DNA of 55,017 nucleotides from an uncultured Corynebacterium sp. (GCA_943908385.1 CALTTF010000005.1:1-55017); one strand, 5' to 3'; counted from the stretch's first letter, positions 39,000 through 47,382 are shown. Numbers and translations are program-made. Notes: a model not told the origin generated them from the letters alone.

Positions 39000-39077
39000 C
39001 CTCCACTAACCGACAGACCCACCCATCAACTGACACTGACCACGGAAACTGACAACGGAGACTAAAAGGGGTTTCTC

Positions 39078-40154
39078 ATGGGCGCGTACGACAAACTACT
39101 CAAGGTCATGTTCCTGCTCCCACCGGAGCGGATCCACGGCATCATCAGCGGGGCGCTGAGCGCCCTGAATGCTGTTTCCCCGGCGAACCGGGTGATGGAG
39201 AAGGTGGTGCGGGTCCACGACACACGTCTCGAGCAGGAGCTGTTCGGGGTCAAGTTCCCTGCGCCGCTGGGGCTGGCGGCGGGATTCGATAAGAACGCCA
39301 CTGCGGTCGATGCGTGGGGGGCCGTGGGCTTCGGCTACGCGGAGCTGGGCACCGTCACTCCCCGCCCCCAGCCGGGCAATCCGGCGCCGCGCCTGTTCCG
39401 CCTGCCGGAGGACAAGGCGATTTTGAACCGCATGGGCTTCAACAACGACGGGGCGCTCAAGGTCGCGACGAATCTGGAGCGGAAGAAGTCGGGCGATGTG
39501 GTGGGCATCAATATCGGCAAGAACAAGACTGCCGAGGACGCCGTCCGCGACTACCGCACCGGAGCAAGCCTGCTCGGACCGCTGGCCGACTACGTGGTGG
39601 TCAACGTCTCCTCCCCCAACACTCCGGGTCTGCGCGATCTGCAAGCGATCGAGGAGCTCCGCCCGATCCTCGCCGCTGTACAGGAGGCGACGGAGACCCC
39701 TGTCCTAGTGAAGATCGCGCCGGATTTGAGCGACGAGGATGTGGACGCTGTGGCCGATCTCGCCCTCGAGCTCGGACTGGCCGGCATTGTCGCCACGAAC
39801 ACCACGATCAGCCGCGACGGACTCCTCACCGACACCGAAGAAGTCAAAGCGATGGGCGCAGGCGGCATCTCGGGAGCGCCGCTGAACGACCGCGCGCTGG
39901 AAGTCCTGAAGCGTCTGCGCGCCCGCGTCGGCGACAAGCTGGTGCTGGTCAGCGTCGGCGGCATTTCGACGCCGGAGCAGGCCTGGGAGCGCATCGCCGC
40001 CGGCGCCAGCCTGCTGCAGGGCTACACCCCGTTCATTTACGGCGGTCTGGGGTGGATTCGCCGGATTCACCGCGGGTTGGCGGAGCAGTTGGAGGCGCAG
40101 GGGATGTCGTCGATAAGCGAAGCTGTCGGCAGCGGCCTCAGCTGGAAGAACTAG
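39078..40154 (+). CDS. pyrD: Dihydroorotate dehydrogenase (quinone), class 2
   Basis: A 358-residue FMN enzyme of pyrimidine synthesis, coupled to the respiratory quinone pool. The N-terminal helical membrane-associating segment (residues about 1-45, MGAYDKLLKVMFLLPPERIH) marks class 2; catalytic NVSSPNTPGLRDLQ has the Ser, and VSVGGISTPEQAWERI and AGASLLQGYTPFIYGG bind FMN. AAAAGGGG precedes the ATG. Its stop codon shares CTAG with the convergent PEBP gene. An 11-mer copy near the C-terminus encodes Ser-Ser-Ile-Ser with the rare codon ATA. Confidence 0.96.
   Translation: MGAYDKLLKVMFLLPPERIHGIISGALSALNAVSPANRVMEKVVRVHDTRLEQELFGVKFPAPLGLAAGFDKNATAVDAWGAVGFGYAELGTVTPRPQPGNPAPRLFRLPEDKAILNRMGFNNDGALKVATNLERKKSGDVVGINIGKNKTAEDAVRDYRTGASLLGPLADYVVVNVSSPNTPGLRDLQAIEELRPILAAVQEATETPVLVKIAPDLSDEDVDAVADLALELGLAGIVATNTTISRDGLLTDTEEVKAMGAGGISGAPLNDRALEVLKRLRARVGDKLVLVSVGGISTPEQAWERIAAGASLLQGYTPFIYGGLGWIRRIHRGLAEQLEAQGMSSISEAVGSGLSWKN
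40108..40118 (-). repeat. Dispersed 11-mer (copy 16)
   Basis: Near the 3' end of pyrD, Ser-Ile-Ser with the rare codon ATA. Confidence 0.9.
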
Positions 40155-40681
40155 TTCTCGTCCCAGCCCCAGATGATGGCGCGGCCGAGCGAGTGGAAGT
40201 TCAGGTTGAAGCCGAGCTGCGTCGGGTTGGCGACGCCGTCAGCAGGCAGCTCCGTGTCCACCGCGTGCACGGCGAACAGGTAGCGGTGCGGCCCGTGGCC
40301 CTCCGGCGGGTTGGAGCCGTAGTAGCCCTGCACCCCGGAGTCGCCGGTGAGGACGACAGCGCCGGCGCCGAGTCCGTCCTTCGAGCCCGCGTCGGTGGGC
40401 AGCTCCGTAACGTCGACGGGGATGTTGAACGCGGCCCAGTGCCAGAAACCGGAGGCAGTCGGAGCGTCCGGGTCGAAGCAGGTCACGGCGACCGTCTTCG
40501 TGCCCTCCGGCAGGTCGGACCACGCCAGCTGCGGGGAGACGCCGTCGTCGCCGGTCTGGGCGTCGGGAAGCTTCTCGCCGTCGACCAGGTCGGTGGAGGT
40601 GACGGGGAACGACGGGACGTCGACAAGCGGCGCGTACGGGTCGGGGCCGGGGAAACGGTCGGAAACATACGAAACAGTCAT
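40151..40681 (-). CDS. YbhB/YbcL-family (PEBP) protein
   Basis: A 176-residue phosphatidylethanolamine-binding-protein-fold protein, like Rv2140c which also follows pyrD. The ligand-pocket motif FDPDAPTASGFWHWAAFNIP and GPHRYLFAVHAVD are hallmark. No signal peptide; AAAGGA lies just upstream of the ATG. The function is unknown, with kinase-modulating or ligand-binding roles proposed for the family. Confidence 0.92.
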   Translation of the reverse strand: MTVSYVSDRFPGPDPYAPLVDVPSFPVTSTDLVDGEKLPDAQTGDDGVSPQLAWSDLPEGTKTVAVTCFDPDAPTASGFWHWAAFNIPVDVTELPTDAGSKDGLGAGAVVLTGDSGVQGYYGSNPPEGHGPHRYLFAVHAVDTELPADGVANPTQLGFNLNFHSLGRAIIWGWDEN

Positions 40682-40720
40682 GGTTCCTTTGTACCGGTAT
40701 CTCGCCTGTGACGTGGCGAT

Positions 40721-40750
40721 TTGCTGGACACGTGCGCCACGTCCTATAGT
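40721..40750 (+). promoter_or_regulatory. Promoter of tRNA-Leu (TTGCTG, 18 bases, TATAGT)
   Basis: TTGCTG at 40721-40726 and TATAGT at 40745-40750 with an 18-base spacer, 37 bases before the tRNA. It has the best -35/-10 pair in the window, as expected for a stable RNA gene. Confidence 0.7.
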
Positions 40751-40787
40751 TCTACGAGTGCCCAGCCGCAAGGCTGAAACACCCAAA

Positions 40788-40876
40788 GCCCGGGTGGCGG
40801 AATGGCAGACGCGCTAGCTTGAGGTGCTAGTGTCCTATTAACGGACGTGGGGGTTCAAGTCCCCCCTCGGGCACCA
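40788..40876 (+). tRNA. tRNA-Leu (anticodon GAG)
   Basis: The acceptor stem GCCCGGG pairs with CTCGGGC (one G-T pair). The anticodon stem CTAGC/GCTAG holds a 7-base loop with anticodon GAG. A long variable arm (GTGTCC...GGAC) is typical of tRNA-Leu, and the T-arm reads GGGGGTTCAAGTCCCCC. The 3' CCA is encoded. It should read CUC and CUU codons. Confidence 0.95.
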
Positions 40877-40880
40877 CCGC

Positions 40881-40915
40881 AACGCCCCTTTCGGATCGAC
40901 CGGAAGGGGCGTTTT
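40881..40915. terminator. Intrinsic terminator after tRNA-Leu
   Basis: AACGCCCCTTTCGG and CCGGAAGGGGCGTT form a 14-bp stem (one G-T) with a 5-base loop and TTTT at the end. It also lies just after the stop codon of the convergent membrane protein gene and may serve both. Confidence 0.9.
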
Positions 40916-40920
40916 CGCTG

Positions 40921-41541
40921 TTAGAAGGTGCTCCAGTCCGTCGAAATCCCGCCGCCGGAGCTGCCTGACCCGCCGCCGGGAACAAGCTCGTATTTCTTGG
41001 CGAGATGGGCGAAAAGGGCGAAAATCAGCGCCGCCACGACGATTCGCACCGCGAGCACGAACCAGATACCTCCAGCGACGAGCAATTCCCCGGAGCCCGC
41101 AAGCAGACTGAGCGCGCCGAAGAGCAGAAACGCGAAGCGCGGAATGATCATCGCAGAGATGGCCGCGCACAGAGCGAGGAAGACTTTGCGCCCCTCCATC
41201 CCGGCGGCGAGCACGCATGCGCAGCACACGGCGAACATGGGCGCAGCCAACGCGAGCGCAGGAAATATCGACGCAATAAAGAACATGTCCGGACCGACAG
41301 GCCGCCACGAGCTGAGCGCCACAGCGACCGCGATGCCGACCACGACCAGCACGCATGCGCCGATACCTCGGCCGGCACGTCCGCGGGCGGTGAGCATGCA
41401 GGCGAAAACCCCGAATACCGCGGCAATCAGGCTGAGCACGCCCACAAGCAGAACGGAATCGAGCGTGACTGTGGCAGTCGCCGCGGCGAGGCAGACGATG
41501 AACAAGAAGGTCGGAACGGCGGTCGGGTCGTTGTGGATCAT
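40921..41541 (-). CDS. Hypothetical multi-pass membrane protein
   Basis: A 206-residue protein with about six transmembrane segments and a C-terminal Gly/Ser-rich tail (GGGSGSSGGG). AAAGG seven bases upstream supports the ATG (MIHNDPTAVP). No family is recognised. It is divergent from the TVP38-like gene. Confidence 0.6.
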   Translation of the reverse strand: MIHNDPTAVPTFLFIVCLAAATATVTLDSVLLVGVLSLIAAVFGVFACMLTARGRAGRGIGACVLVVVGIAVAVALSSWRPVGPDMFFIASIFPALALAAPMFAVCCACVLAAGMEGRKVFLALCAAISAMIIPRFAFLLFGALSLLAGSGELLVAGGIWFVLAVRIVVAALIFALFAHLAKKYELVPGGGSGSSGGGISTDWSTF

Positions 41542-41595
41542 CAGCGCACCTTTTGAGAGTTTGGACCCAGAGTACTCGCGGGGGAAGATTGTTCC

Positions 41596-42276
41596 GTGAG
41601 TTTTCGCCAGATGGGACCGCGCGGCAAAACGGTCGCCGCACTCGTTGCGGGCGCGCTTTTCATCGCCGCTTGGACGCTTATCGACGTCCCGTCGCTTTCC
41701 CAACTCCGCTTCTGGTCCGACGCGACTGGCGCGTGGTTCCCGGTGGTGTTCTGGCTGGCGTACGTGGTGATCACGCAGTTCCCGATCCCCCGCACCTTGC
41801 TGACGGTCTCTGCCGGGGTGCTGTTCGGCGCTGTGAAAGGTGTCGCGCTGGCGCTCACGGCGACGACCGTGTCAGCGGTGATCTCGCTGCTGCTCGTGCG
41901 CTTCTTGCTGCGCGACTGGGTGGAGCCGCGGCTGACGCACCCGGCGGTGCAGCGCATCAACCGGCGGCTGGAGGAACGCGGCTGGCTGGCGGTCACGAGC
42001 CTGCGCATGATCGCCGGTATTCCCTTCTCGATCATGAACTACGCAACGGCGCTCACACGCGTGCCGGTGGTGCCATTCGCCGTGGCCACACTGGTCGGTT
42101 CGGCGCCGGGAACGATCCTGGTGACCATGTTCGGGCAGACGCTCACCGGCGATCCAGACCCGGTCTTCGTGGGCATCATGGCGGTGCTCGCGCTCGTCGG
42201 CGTCGGGGGCCTGCTTATCGACGCCACCACGCCCACCCGTCAAGCCTCCACCGTGGACAGGGGGTCAGGGGTCTAG
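41596..42276 (+). CDS. TVP38/TMEM64 (VTT-domain) membrane protein
   Basis: A 226-residue integral membrane protein. The VTT/SNARE-associated domain is seen in the FPIPRTLLTVSAGVLFGAVKG block and RMIAGIPFSIMNYATALTRVPV, with two re-entrant loops implied. Related DedA-type proteins may handle lipid carriers. The start is a GTG with GGGGGAAG ten bases upstream. Two copies of the 11-mer lie at either end of this gene, both read as Leu-Ile-Asp. Confidence 0.82.
   Translation: MSFRQMGPRGKTVAALVAGALFIAAWTLIDVPSLSQLRFWSDATGAWFPVVFWLAYVVITQFPIPRTLLTVSAGVLFGAVKGVALALTATTVSAVISLLLVRFLLRDWVEPRLTHPAVQRINRRLEERGWLAVTSLRMIAGIPFSIMNYATALTRVPVVPFAVATLVGSAPGTILVTMFGQTLTGDPDPVFVGIMAVLALVGVGGLLIDATTPTRQASTVDRGSGV
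41676..41686 (+). repeat. Dispersed 11-mer (copy 17)
   Basis: Near the 5' end of the TVP38-like gene, Leu-Ile-Asp. Confidence 0.9.
42213..42223 (+). repeat. Dispersed 11-mer (copy 18)
   Basis: Near the 3' end of the TVP38-like gene, Leu-Ile-Asp. Confidence 0.9.
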
Positions 42277-42279
42277 ACT
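42274..42279 (+). promoter_or_regulatory. Leaderless -10 (TAGACT) of the HTH protein gene
   Basis: TAGACT then 7 bases then ATG. Its TAG is the stop codon of the upstream TVP38-like gene. Confidence 0.55.
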
Positions 42280-42286
42280 GTCCCCC

Positions 42287-42844
42287 ATGATTGCCGTCCA
42301 CGCCCGCTACCGAGGCCGCGACTCGCGCCGCGCCGACCTTGTGAAGCGCTCCGCCGAAGCACTGTCCACCCTCGACGGTGTCGGGCGGTTCGAGGTCGTC
42401 GGCGTCGAGGACATCCGCGCCCACGTCGACAATGCCGAGGCCGCCTGCATGCTCGTCATGGCCTTGTTGTCCGACGGCAGCTGGGCCGTCGGCATCGGCA
42501 TCACTGAAAAAGGCCCCGCCGTCTACGCCGCATCGGATGCGGTGGGGACGAAGGCGGGGACGGTGGGGGTCGCCGTCGATAAGCAGGAGCCCGGAACGGA
42601 CGCTGCGGACATTGCGTCTGCGTTCGCGTTACTCGGGCATGTGCTGGTCAAGCGCACCGTCGAGGGGCGCGAGGCGACCTCCCTGGTGCGCTCTGGGCTG
42701 AACCAGAACGAGGCAGCGGCCGAGTTGGGCATCTCGAAACAGGCGATGAGCCAGCGCCTGCAGGCCGCCGGGTGGCAGGCCGAGCAGGCGGGCTGGCAGC
42801 TCGCCGTGAACCTGATGTCTAGGGCTGCGGGGGACGCTCGTTAG
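42287..42844 (+). CDS. Helix-turn-helix hypothetical protein
   Basis: A 185-residue protein with an N-terminal alpha/beta domain (VHARYRGRDSRRADLV, WAVGIGITEKGPAVYA) and a C-terminal helix-turn-helix (NQNEAAAELGISKQAMSQRL). The architecture resembles SatD-like or phage-type regulators but no definite family is recognised. The last 26 bases overlap the end of the convergent SPFH gene. One 11-mer copy is read as Val-Asp-Lys. Confidence 0.6.
   Translation: MIAVHARYRGRDSRRADLVKRSAEALSTLDGVGRFEVVGVEDIRAHVDNAEAACMLVMALLSDGSWAVGIGITEKGPAVYAASDAVGTKAGTVGVAVDKQEPGTDAADIASAFALLGHVLVKRTVEGREATSLVRSGLNQNEAAAELGISKQAMSQRLQAAGWQAEQAGWQLAVNLMSRAAGDAR
42574..42584 (-). repeat. Dispersed 11-mer (copy 19)
   Basis: In the HTH protein gene, Val-Asp-Lys. 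Confidence 0.9.
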
Positions 42845-44159
42845 GCATCTGCGGCGGCTGGCCCGGCTGCTGCGCGTGCTGCGGCGGGAATTGCGGCGGC
42901 TCGTACTGCGGAGCCGCCGGCTGTGTCGGCTGCGGCATGTCCATGGACGGGCGCGACGGTGCCTCCTCGGACTCCGTGCCGGCCTTCACGCGGCTTGAAA
43001 TCGGCGCCGCGGTAGACCCATTGCTGTCGCTGCTTCCCGTGCCCGTCGTGTCGTCGAGGGCGGAGCCGACTGGCTTGTTCGCGACGGCGCGCGCCTCGGC
43101 GACAGCCTTCGCGATCTCCGGGTCGGTCGCCGTCTCGAACCACGCGTCGGTGTCTTCCTGGGTGGCGATCTCCTTCGCCTCTGGGTCGATCTGGCCGGGC
43201 TCGTAACGGAACACGCCGTCGTCGTCCTTCTTCGCGAAGGCCTTGGCGAACTCCTCCAGCGAATCGCCGAACTGCGACGGGATCATCCACATCGTGGAAC
43301 CGTTGCCCTCGGCGATCTTCGGCAGCTTCTCCATGTACTGGAATGCCAGCAGTTCCGGGGTGACGCCGGAGGATTTGATGGCGGCGTTGACCTTCTGGAT
43401 CGCGCGGGCTTCACCCTGCGCCTCGAGGAATTTCGCGGCGCGCTCACCTTCGGCGCGCAGAATCGTCGCCTGGCGCTCAGCCTCAGCGGCGAGGATGGCC
43501 GCGTGCTTCTCACCCTCAGCGGAGAGGATCCGGGACTGCTTCTCGCCCTCGGCGGTCTTGATGTCGGACTCGCGGCGCCCCTCGGCGGTGAGAATCATGG
43601 CGCGCTTCTCGCGGTCCGCCTTCATCTGCATCTCCATGGACTGCTGGATGGACGGCGGCGGATCGATCGCCTTGAGCTCCACTCGGCTAATGCGCAGGCC
43701 CCACTTCGCGGTAGCGGCGTCGAGCTCGCCGCGCAGGCGGCGGTTGATGGTCTCGCGGGAGGTCAGGGTCTCCTCCAGCGTCATGCCGCCGACGACGTCG
43801 CGCAGCGTCGCGGTGGAAATCTGCTCCACACCCACGATGTAGTTGTCCACGCCGTAGATCGCGCGGGCCGGGTCGTTGACCTGGAAGGTCACCACCGTGT
43901 CGATGGCCACGGTCAGGTTGTCCTGCGTGATCACTGCCTGCGGCGGGAAGGACACGACGCGCTCGCGGGTGTCCACGCGCTCACGCACGCGGTCGATGAA
44001 CGGCACCAGCAGCGTGATGCCGCCTGAGACTGTGCGGGTGTAGCGGCCGAGGCGTTCGATGACCGCTGCCTCGCCCTGTGGAATCAGGGCGATAGCGCGG
44101 AACACGACGACGAAGATGAAGACAAGTAGAATGAATAGTAGAACAAGCGTTGGTGTCAT
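42819..44159 (-). CDS. SPFH/Band 7 (stomatin-like) membrane protein
   Basis: A 446-residue protein with an N-terminal membrane helix (residues about 3-25), an SPFH domain (VPFIDRVRERVDTRERVVSFPPQAVITQDN onwards), a long Ala/Glu-rich coiled coil with repeated ILxAEGE units (residues about 185-260), and a Pro/Gln-rich tail. AAGGAG lies five bases before the ATG, three bases after the nfeD stop codon, so the two are coupled. Such proteins build detergent-resistant membrane domains. Its C-terminal tail (PPQFPPQHAQQPGQPPQ) is unusual among stomatins. Confidence 0.9.
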   Translation of the reverse strand: MTPTLVLLFILLVFIFVVVFRAIALIPQGEAAVIERLGRYTRTVSGGITLLVPFIDRVRERVDTRERVVSFPPQAVITQDNLTVAIDTVVTFQVNDPARAIYGVDNYIVGVEQISTATLRDVVGGMTLEETLTSRETINRRLRGELDAATAKWGLRISRVELKAIDPPPSIQQSMEMQMKADREKRAMILTAEGRRESDIKTAEGEKQSRILSAEGEKHAAILAAEAERQATILRAEGERAAKFLEAQGEARAIQKVNAAIKSSGVTPELLAFQYMEKLPKIAEGNGSTMWMIPSQFGDSLEEFAKAFAKKDDDGVFRYEPGQIDPEAKEIATQEDTDAWFETATDPEIAKAVAEARAVANKPVGSALDDTTGTGSSDSNGSTAAPISSRVKAGTESEEAPSRPSMDMPQPTQPAAPQYEPPQFPPQHAQQPGQPPQMPNERPPQP

Positions 44160-44161
44160 GA

Positions 44162-44587
44162 TCACTCCTTCCAGACGACGGCGGTCGGGCCGTCAATATC
44201 AGCGACGGTGACGTGCTCACCGGCGGGGATTGTGAAAGTCGGGTCGATCGCGCGGGCCGACCAGATCGACCCGTCGAGACGGACCTGGCCGCCAGTCCTG
44301 GTGATCTCCTCGAGCACTTCAGCTTTCGCGCCGACGAGAGCCTTCGGGGACGTGTCCAGGGCCGCCGGCTTTTTGAAGCGGCGGTGCAGCCACGGGCGGA
44401 GGAACAGGATGAGGGCACCGGACGCGAGTCCGAAGATGACGATCTCTGCCCACAGCGGAATGCCGAACAGGCTTGCGCCGGCAGTCACCAGCGCACCCCC
44501 GGAGAGCATGAGGAATGTGAACTCGCCAGCCGCTAATTCGAGGCCGGCGAGCACGAGCGTGCCAATGAGCCAAATAACTGTTCCCAC
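44162..44587 (-). CDS. nfeD: NfeD-family membrane protein
   Basis: A 141-residue protein with two or three transmembrane segments (residues about 5-65) and a C-terminal OB-fold (VGAKAEVLEEITRTGGQVRLDGSIW). It is the usual partner of SPFH proteins. The GTG start follows TAACCT by six bases. It begins the nfeD-SPFH operon. Confidence 0.88.
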   Translation of the reverse strand: MGTVIWLIGTLVLAGLELAAGEFTFLMLSGGALVTAGASLFGIPLWAEIVIFGLASGALILFLRPWLHRRFKKPAALDTSPKALVGAKAEVLEEITRTGGQVRLDGSIWSARAIDPTFTIPAGEHVTVADIDGPTAVVWKE

Positions 44588-44593
44588 AGGGTC

Positions 44594-44599
44594 AGGTTA
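44594..44599 (-). promoter_or_regulatory. Leaderless -10 (TAACCT) of nfeD
   Basis: TAACCT then 6 bases then GTG. An 11-mer copy ends 13 bases upstream, so that its TTATCG word lies at -35 distance (16-base spacer). Confidence 0.5.
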
Positions 44600-44612
44600 A
44601 CGCATTTTTGGG

Positions 44613-44623
44613 CGTCGATAAGC
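44613..44623 (-). repeat. Dispersed 11-mer (copy 20)
   Basis: Intergenic, between the DUF3097 stop and the nfeD promoter. Confidence 0.9.
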
Positions 44624-44626
44624 CAC

Positions 44627-45478
44627 TCAAAAGCTTTCTTTGGGCAACTCCGGCGTTGTCACGAAGTCGACGAGGCGCTCGACGGCGCCGATGAGGGTGT
44701 GGTCGAGGTCGCGGAAGGTCTCGACGGCGTTGTACACGCGGTTCCACCCCTCGCGCGGGTCCGACCAGCCGACGCGGCGGCAGATGCCCGTCTTCCAGTC
44801 CTCGCCTTTCGGCACGTCGGGCCACGCACGTAGGCCGAGACGCTCGGGCTTGACCGCCGCCCAAATGTCCACATACGGGTGGCCGGTGACTAAGACGTGC
44901 GGCCCGACGCCTTCAACGAGCCGCGACTCCTTCGACCCCTCGATGAGGTGGTCCGCCAGCACCCCGATGCGGCGCCCGGGCCCCGGCTGGAACTCCGCGA
45001 GGCGCTCCGGCAGATTGTCCAAGCCCTCGAGGAACTCCACGACGACGCCCTCGACGCGAAGATCGTGCCCCCACACCTTCTCCACGATCGCCGCGTCGTG
45101 CATGCCCTCGACCCAGATGCGCGACGGCATCGCGACCTTGGCCTGCACATTCTCCACGCGCCGCGAACCAGAATTCGACCGCTGCGGCTCCCGCTTCACG
45201 ACGGGGCGCGTCAGCGTCACCCGCTCCCCCTCCACCAGGAACGCGCCCGGCAGCATCTTGAACAGGCGCTGCGTGCCGTGACGGTCCTCGAGCCGCACGA
45301 ACTCCCCGTCGTAGGTGCGCTCCACCCCGACGATAAGCCCCACGAAATCGTCCCCGAACACTTCCGCCACCACATCGCCCGTGGCCTCCACCTGCGGGTA
45401 CACCTTCGGTCGCTTACGGGCGTGACCGGCGAAAATATCGCCGCCGTACGGGTCTGCGTGGCTGTTGAATCCGCTCAT
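44627..45478 (-). CDS. DUF3097 family protein
   Basis: A 283-residue protein conserved in actinobacteria next to the SPFH/NfeD genes. It starts with a metal-binding-looking N-terminus (MSGFNSHADPYGGDIF) and includes PSRIWVEGMHDAAIVEKVWGHDLR and GRRIGVLADHLIEGSKESRL, a toprim-like arrangement. Function unknown. TACACT lies 10 bases before the ATG. Counterpart of Rv1486c. Confidence 0.8.
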   Translation of the reverse strand: MSGFNSHADPYGGDIFAGHARKRPKVYPQVEATGDVVAEVFGDDFVGLIVGVERTYDGEFVRLEDRHGTQRLFKMLPGAFLVEGERVTLTRPVVKREPQRSNSGSRRVENVQAKVAMPSRIWVEGMHDAAIVEKVWGHDLRVEGVVVEFLEGLDNLPERLAEFQPGPGRRIGVLADHLIEGSKESRLVEGVGPHVLVTGHPYVDIWAAVKPERLGLRAWPDVPKGEDWKTGICRRVGWSDPREGWNRVYNAVETFRDLDHTLIGAVERLVDFVTTPELPKESF

Positions 45479-45499
45479 AGTGGGCCAGAGTGTATCCCG

Positions 45500-45505
45500 T
45501 ATACT
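45500..45505 (+). promoter_or_regulatory. Near-leaderless -10 (TATACT) of the hypothetical gene
   Basis: TATACT then 8 bases then GTG. It is divergent from the DUF3097 promoter. Confidence 0.5.
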
Positions 45506-45513
45506 TCGCCACC

Positions 45514-46290
45514 GTGAGTACGCGCGCCGAAGTCTATTCTCCCCTGCAGAACACCGCCGTCTGGCTCGCGGCGTGGCTCTACGGGCACGAACCCTCCGAC
45601 GCGCTCGTCGGCGCCATGACGGAATTGCACGGCCGGAACAGCTACCAGGGCGAACCGCTCGCGCATTTGCTTCACGACGTCCGCGCCGCCGCCGACCTCT
45701 CCACCCCCGGCCCCGCCGTCCGGCTCATCTTGTCCGGGCCCGGACAGGCCCCGGAACTGCCCGCAGGTTCAGAATCTGCGTTGACTGCCGGCGAAGTCAG
45801 CGGAGGAAGCGCCATCGTGCTGCGTGGCGCAGGCGGCCTGTCCCATGTTCTGGTGCCCGACAGCTCTGGCGAGCTGGGACGAAGCGGCGAGGGCGGTGTC
45901 GCATGGCGCTGGTTCGAGGAGCCCGGTCCCCTGCCCGAGCCCGCATGGCTCTCCCCCGGCGAGGCCGACGCGTTGCTGTCGCGGGCGACCACCGAGGCCG
46001 CGGTGTTGATTGAGGCCGCGGGCGGGACGCGGGCCGATCTTCCCGATCCCCGGTTGACCGTGGGCACGCTCGCTGATTTCTACGACACGCCCGGTCTGCC
46101 CATGGGCACGCCGCCGCGCGCCGCGAAGCTCTTCGCGCGGGCGGACGCAGTGGCCGCGGTGATCGAGACCGTCGTCGACCGGCTCAACGACCACAGCTTC
46201 GACCCGCAGCTATTCAGCCTGTGGCGCCACATCCGCACCGCGCGGATGGCTGGTGTGGCCGACGCGGTGCTGGAGTACCAGCGGGCTTAG
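45514..46290 (+). CDS. Conserved hypothetical protein
   Basis: A 258-residue protein of unknown family, Ala/Gly/Pro-rich with no signal or membrane segment. It starts VSTRAEVYSPLQNTAVWLAAWLYG; the C-terminal third is helical (ADAVAAVIETVVDRLND, WRHIRTARMAGVADA). The GTG is preferred because of the TATACT upstream. Confidence 0.58.
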   Translation: MSTRAEVYSPLQNTAVWLAAWLYGHEPSDALVGAMTELHGRNSYQGEPLAHLLHDVRAAADLSTPGPAVRLILSGPGQAPELPAGSESALTAGEVSGGSAIVLRGAGGLSHVLVPDSSGELGRSGEGGVAWRWFEEPGPLPEPAWLSPGEADALLSRATTEAAVLIEAAGGTRADLPDPRLTVGTLADFYDTPGLPMGTPPRAAKLFARADAVAAVIETVVDRLNDHSFDPQLFSLWRHIRTARMAGVADAVLEYQRA

Positions 46291-46305
46291 GCGGAGCGAG
46301 AAGAA

Positions 46306-47370
46306 CTACGCCTGAGCGTGCTCAGCCGCCGGCTTCGGGCGCTGGGGCGCGCAGCAGCCTTCCTTGCACGGTGCGCCGTTGAGGGTGCAGCCCTGGACGG
46401 TGATCGTCGATAAGCTCTCCGGCTCCCTGCCCTTGGCCGTGTTGTCGACGAGGTCGAGGACGAGCTTCGCGAAGGCCGGCTCCAGGCCGACCGTCGGCGT
46501 GCGGGTCAGGGTGATGCCGCGCTCCTCGCACGCTTCCTTGAGCTCGGTGTCGAGGTCCCAGATGACCTCCATGTGGTCGGTGATGAAACCGACCGGGACG
46601 CAGATGATGTGCTTGACGCCCTCGTTCGCGTCGTCGATCTCCTCGGTATGGTCCACGACATCCGGTTCGAGCCACGGGGTGCGCGGGTCGCCCGAGCGGG
46701 ACTGCCAGACTACCTCGTAGTCCGGGACGCCGGCTTCGAGCGCAATGAGGCGTGCGGCTTCGGCGACCTGGCGGGAGTAGAGGTTCGCGTCGTCGGGCCC
46801 GCCGGAGACATCGTCGGCGACGTTCGGCACGGAGTGCGCGGCGAAGAGAACGCGCGTGGTGGACTGGTCGGCGGCCTCCCACGCGGCGCGGACGTGGTCC
46901 GCCATGAGCTTGATGAAGACCGGGTGGCCGTAGAACTGCCACAGCTTGGTGAACTCGAGCTCCGGATGTGCCTCGCGCAGCTTCACGATGTCCTCGTCGT
47001 ACTGGCGGCACGCCGAGTACCCGCCCCATGCGGAGGTAGCGAAGACCGCGATCTTTTTGTGGCCGTCCGCCGCGATCTGGTCGGCCGCGTCGGCGGCGTA
47101 CGGGTGCCAGTTGCGGTTGCCGAAGTAGACCGGCAGCGTCTCGCCGCGCGCGGCGATCTCCGCCTCGACATTGGCGATGATTTCGCGGTTCTGGCCGTTG
47201 ATCGGGCTCACGCCGCCGAAGTTGAAGTAGTGCTCGCCCACCTCGGCGAGGCGCTCGCGCGGAATCCCGCGGCCGCGGGTGACATTCTCCAGAAATGGAA
47301 TGACCTCGTCTTCTCCCTCGGGGCCGCCGAAGGAAAGGACGAGGAGTGCATCGAATTGGCTATCAGACAT
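46306..47370 (-). CDS. hemH: Ferrochelatase (coproporphyrin III type) with Fe-S cysteines
   Basis: A 354-residue class II chelatase that inserts iron into coproporphyrin III (or protoporphyrin IX) in haem synthesis. The active-site region FAAHSVPN with the His and VPVGFITDHMEV with the Glu is intact. The C-terminus carries four cysteines, QGCTLNGAPCKEGCCAP, a [2Fe-2S] ligand set known from actinobacterial ferrochelatases. The ATG follows TAGACT by six bases. An 11-mer copy near the end encodes Leu-Ser-Thr with the rare codon TTA. Confidence 0.94.
   Translation of the reverse strand: MSDSQFDALLVLSFGGPEGEDEVIPFLENVTRGRGIPRERLAEVGEHYFNFGGVSPINGQNREIIANVEAEIAARGETLPVYFGNRNWHPYAADAADQIAADGHKKIAVFATSAWGGYSACRQYDEDIVKLREAHPELEFTKLWQFYGHPVFIKLMADHVRAAWEAADQSTTRVLFAAHSVPNVADDVSGGPDDANLYSRQVAEAARLIALEAGVPDYEVVWQSRSGDPRTPWLEPDVVDHTEEIDDANEGVKHIICVPVGFITDHMEVIWDLDTELKEACEERGITLTRTPTVGLEPAFAKLVLDLVDNTAKGREPESLSTITVQGCTLNGAPCKEGCCAPQRPKPAAEHAQA
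46405..46415 (-). repeat. Dispersed 11-mer (copy 21)
   Basis: Near the 3' end of hemH, Leu-Ser-Thr with the rare codon TTA. Confidence 0.9.
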
Positions 47371-47376
47371 GAGGCC

Positions 47377-47382
47377 AGTCTA
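47377..47382 (-). promoter_or_regulatory. Leaderless -10 (TAGACT) of hemH
   Basis: TAGACT then 6 bases then ATG. Confidence 0.6.

Noticed and set aside
40788..40920. tRNA-Leu as an integration site
   Set aside because: No integrase and no duplicated tRNA end were seen within the window.
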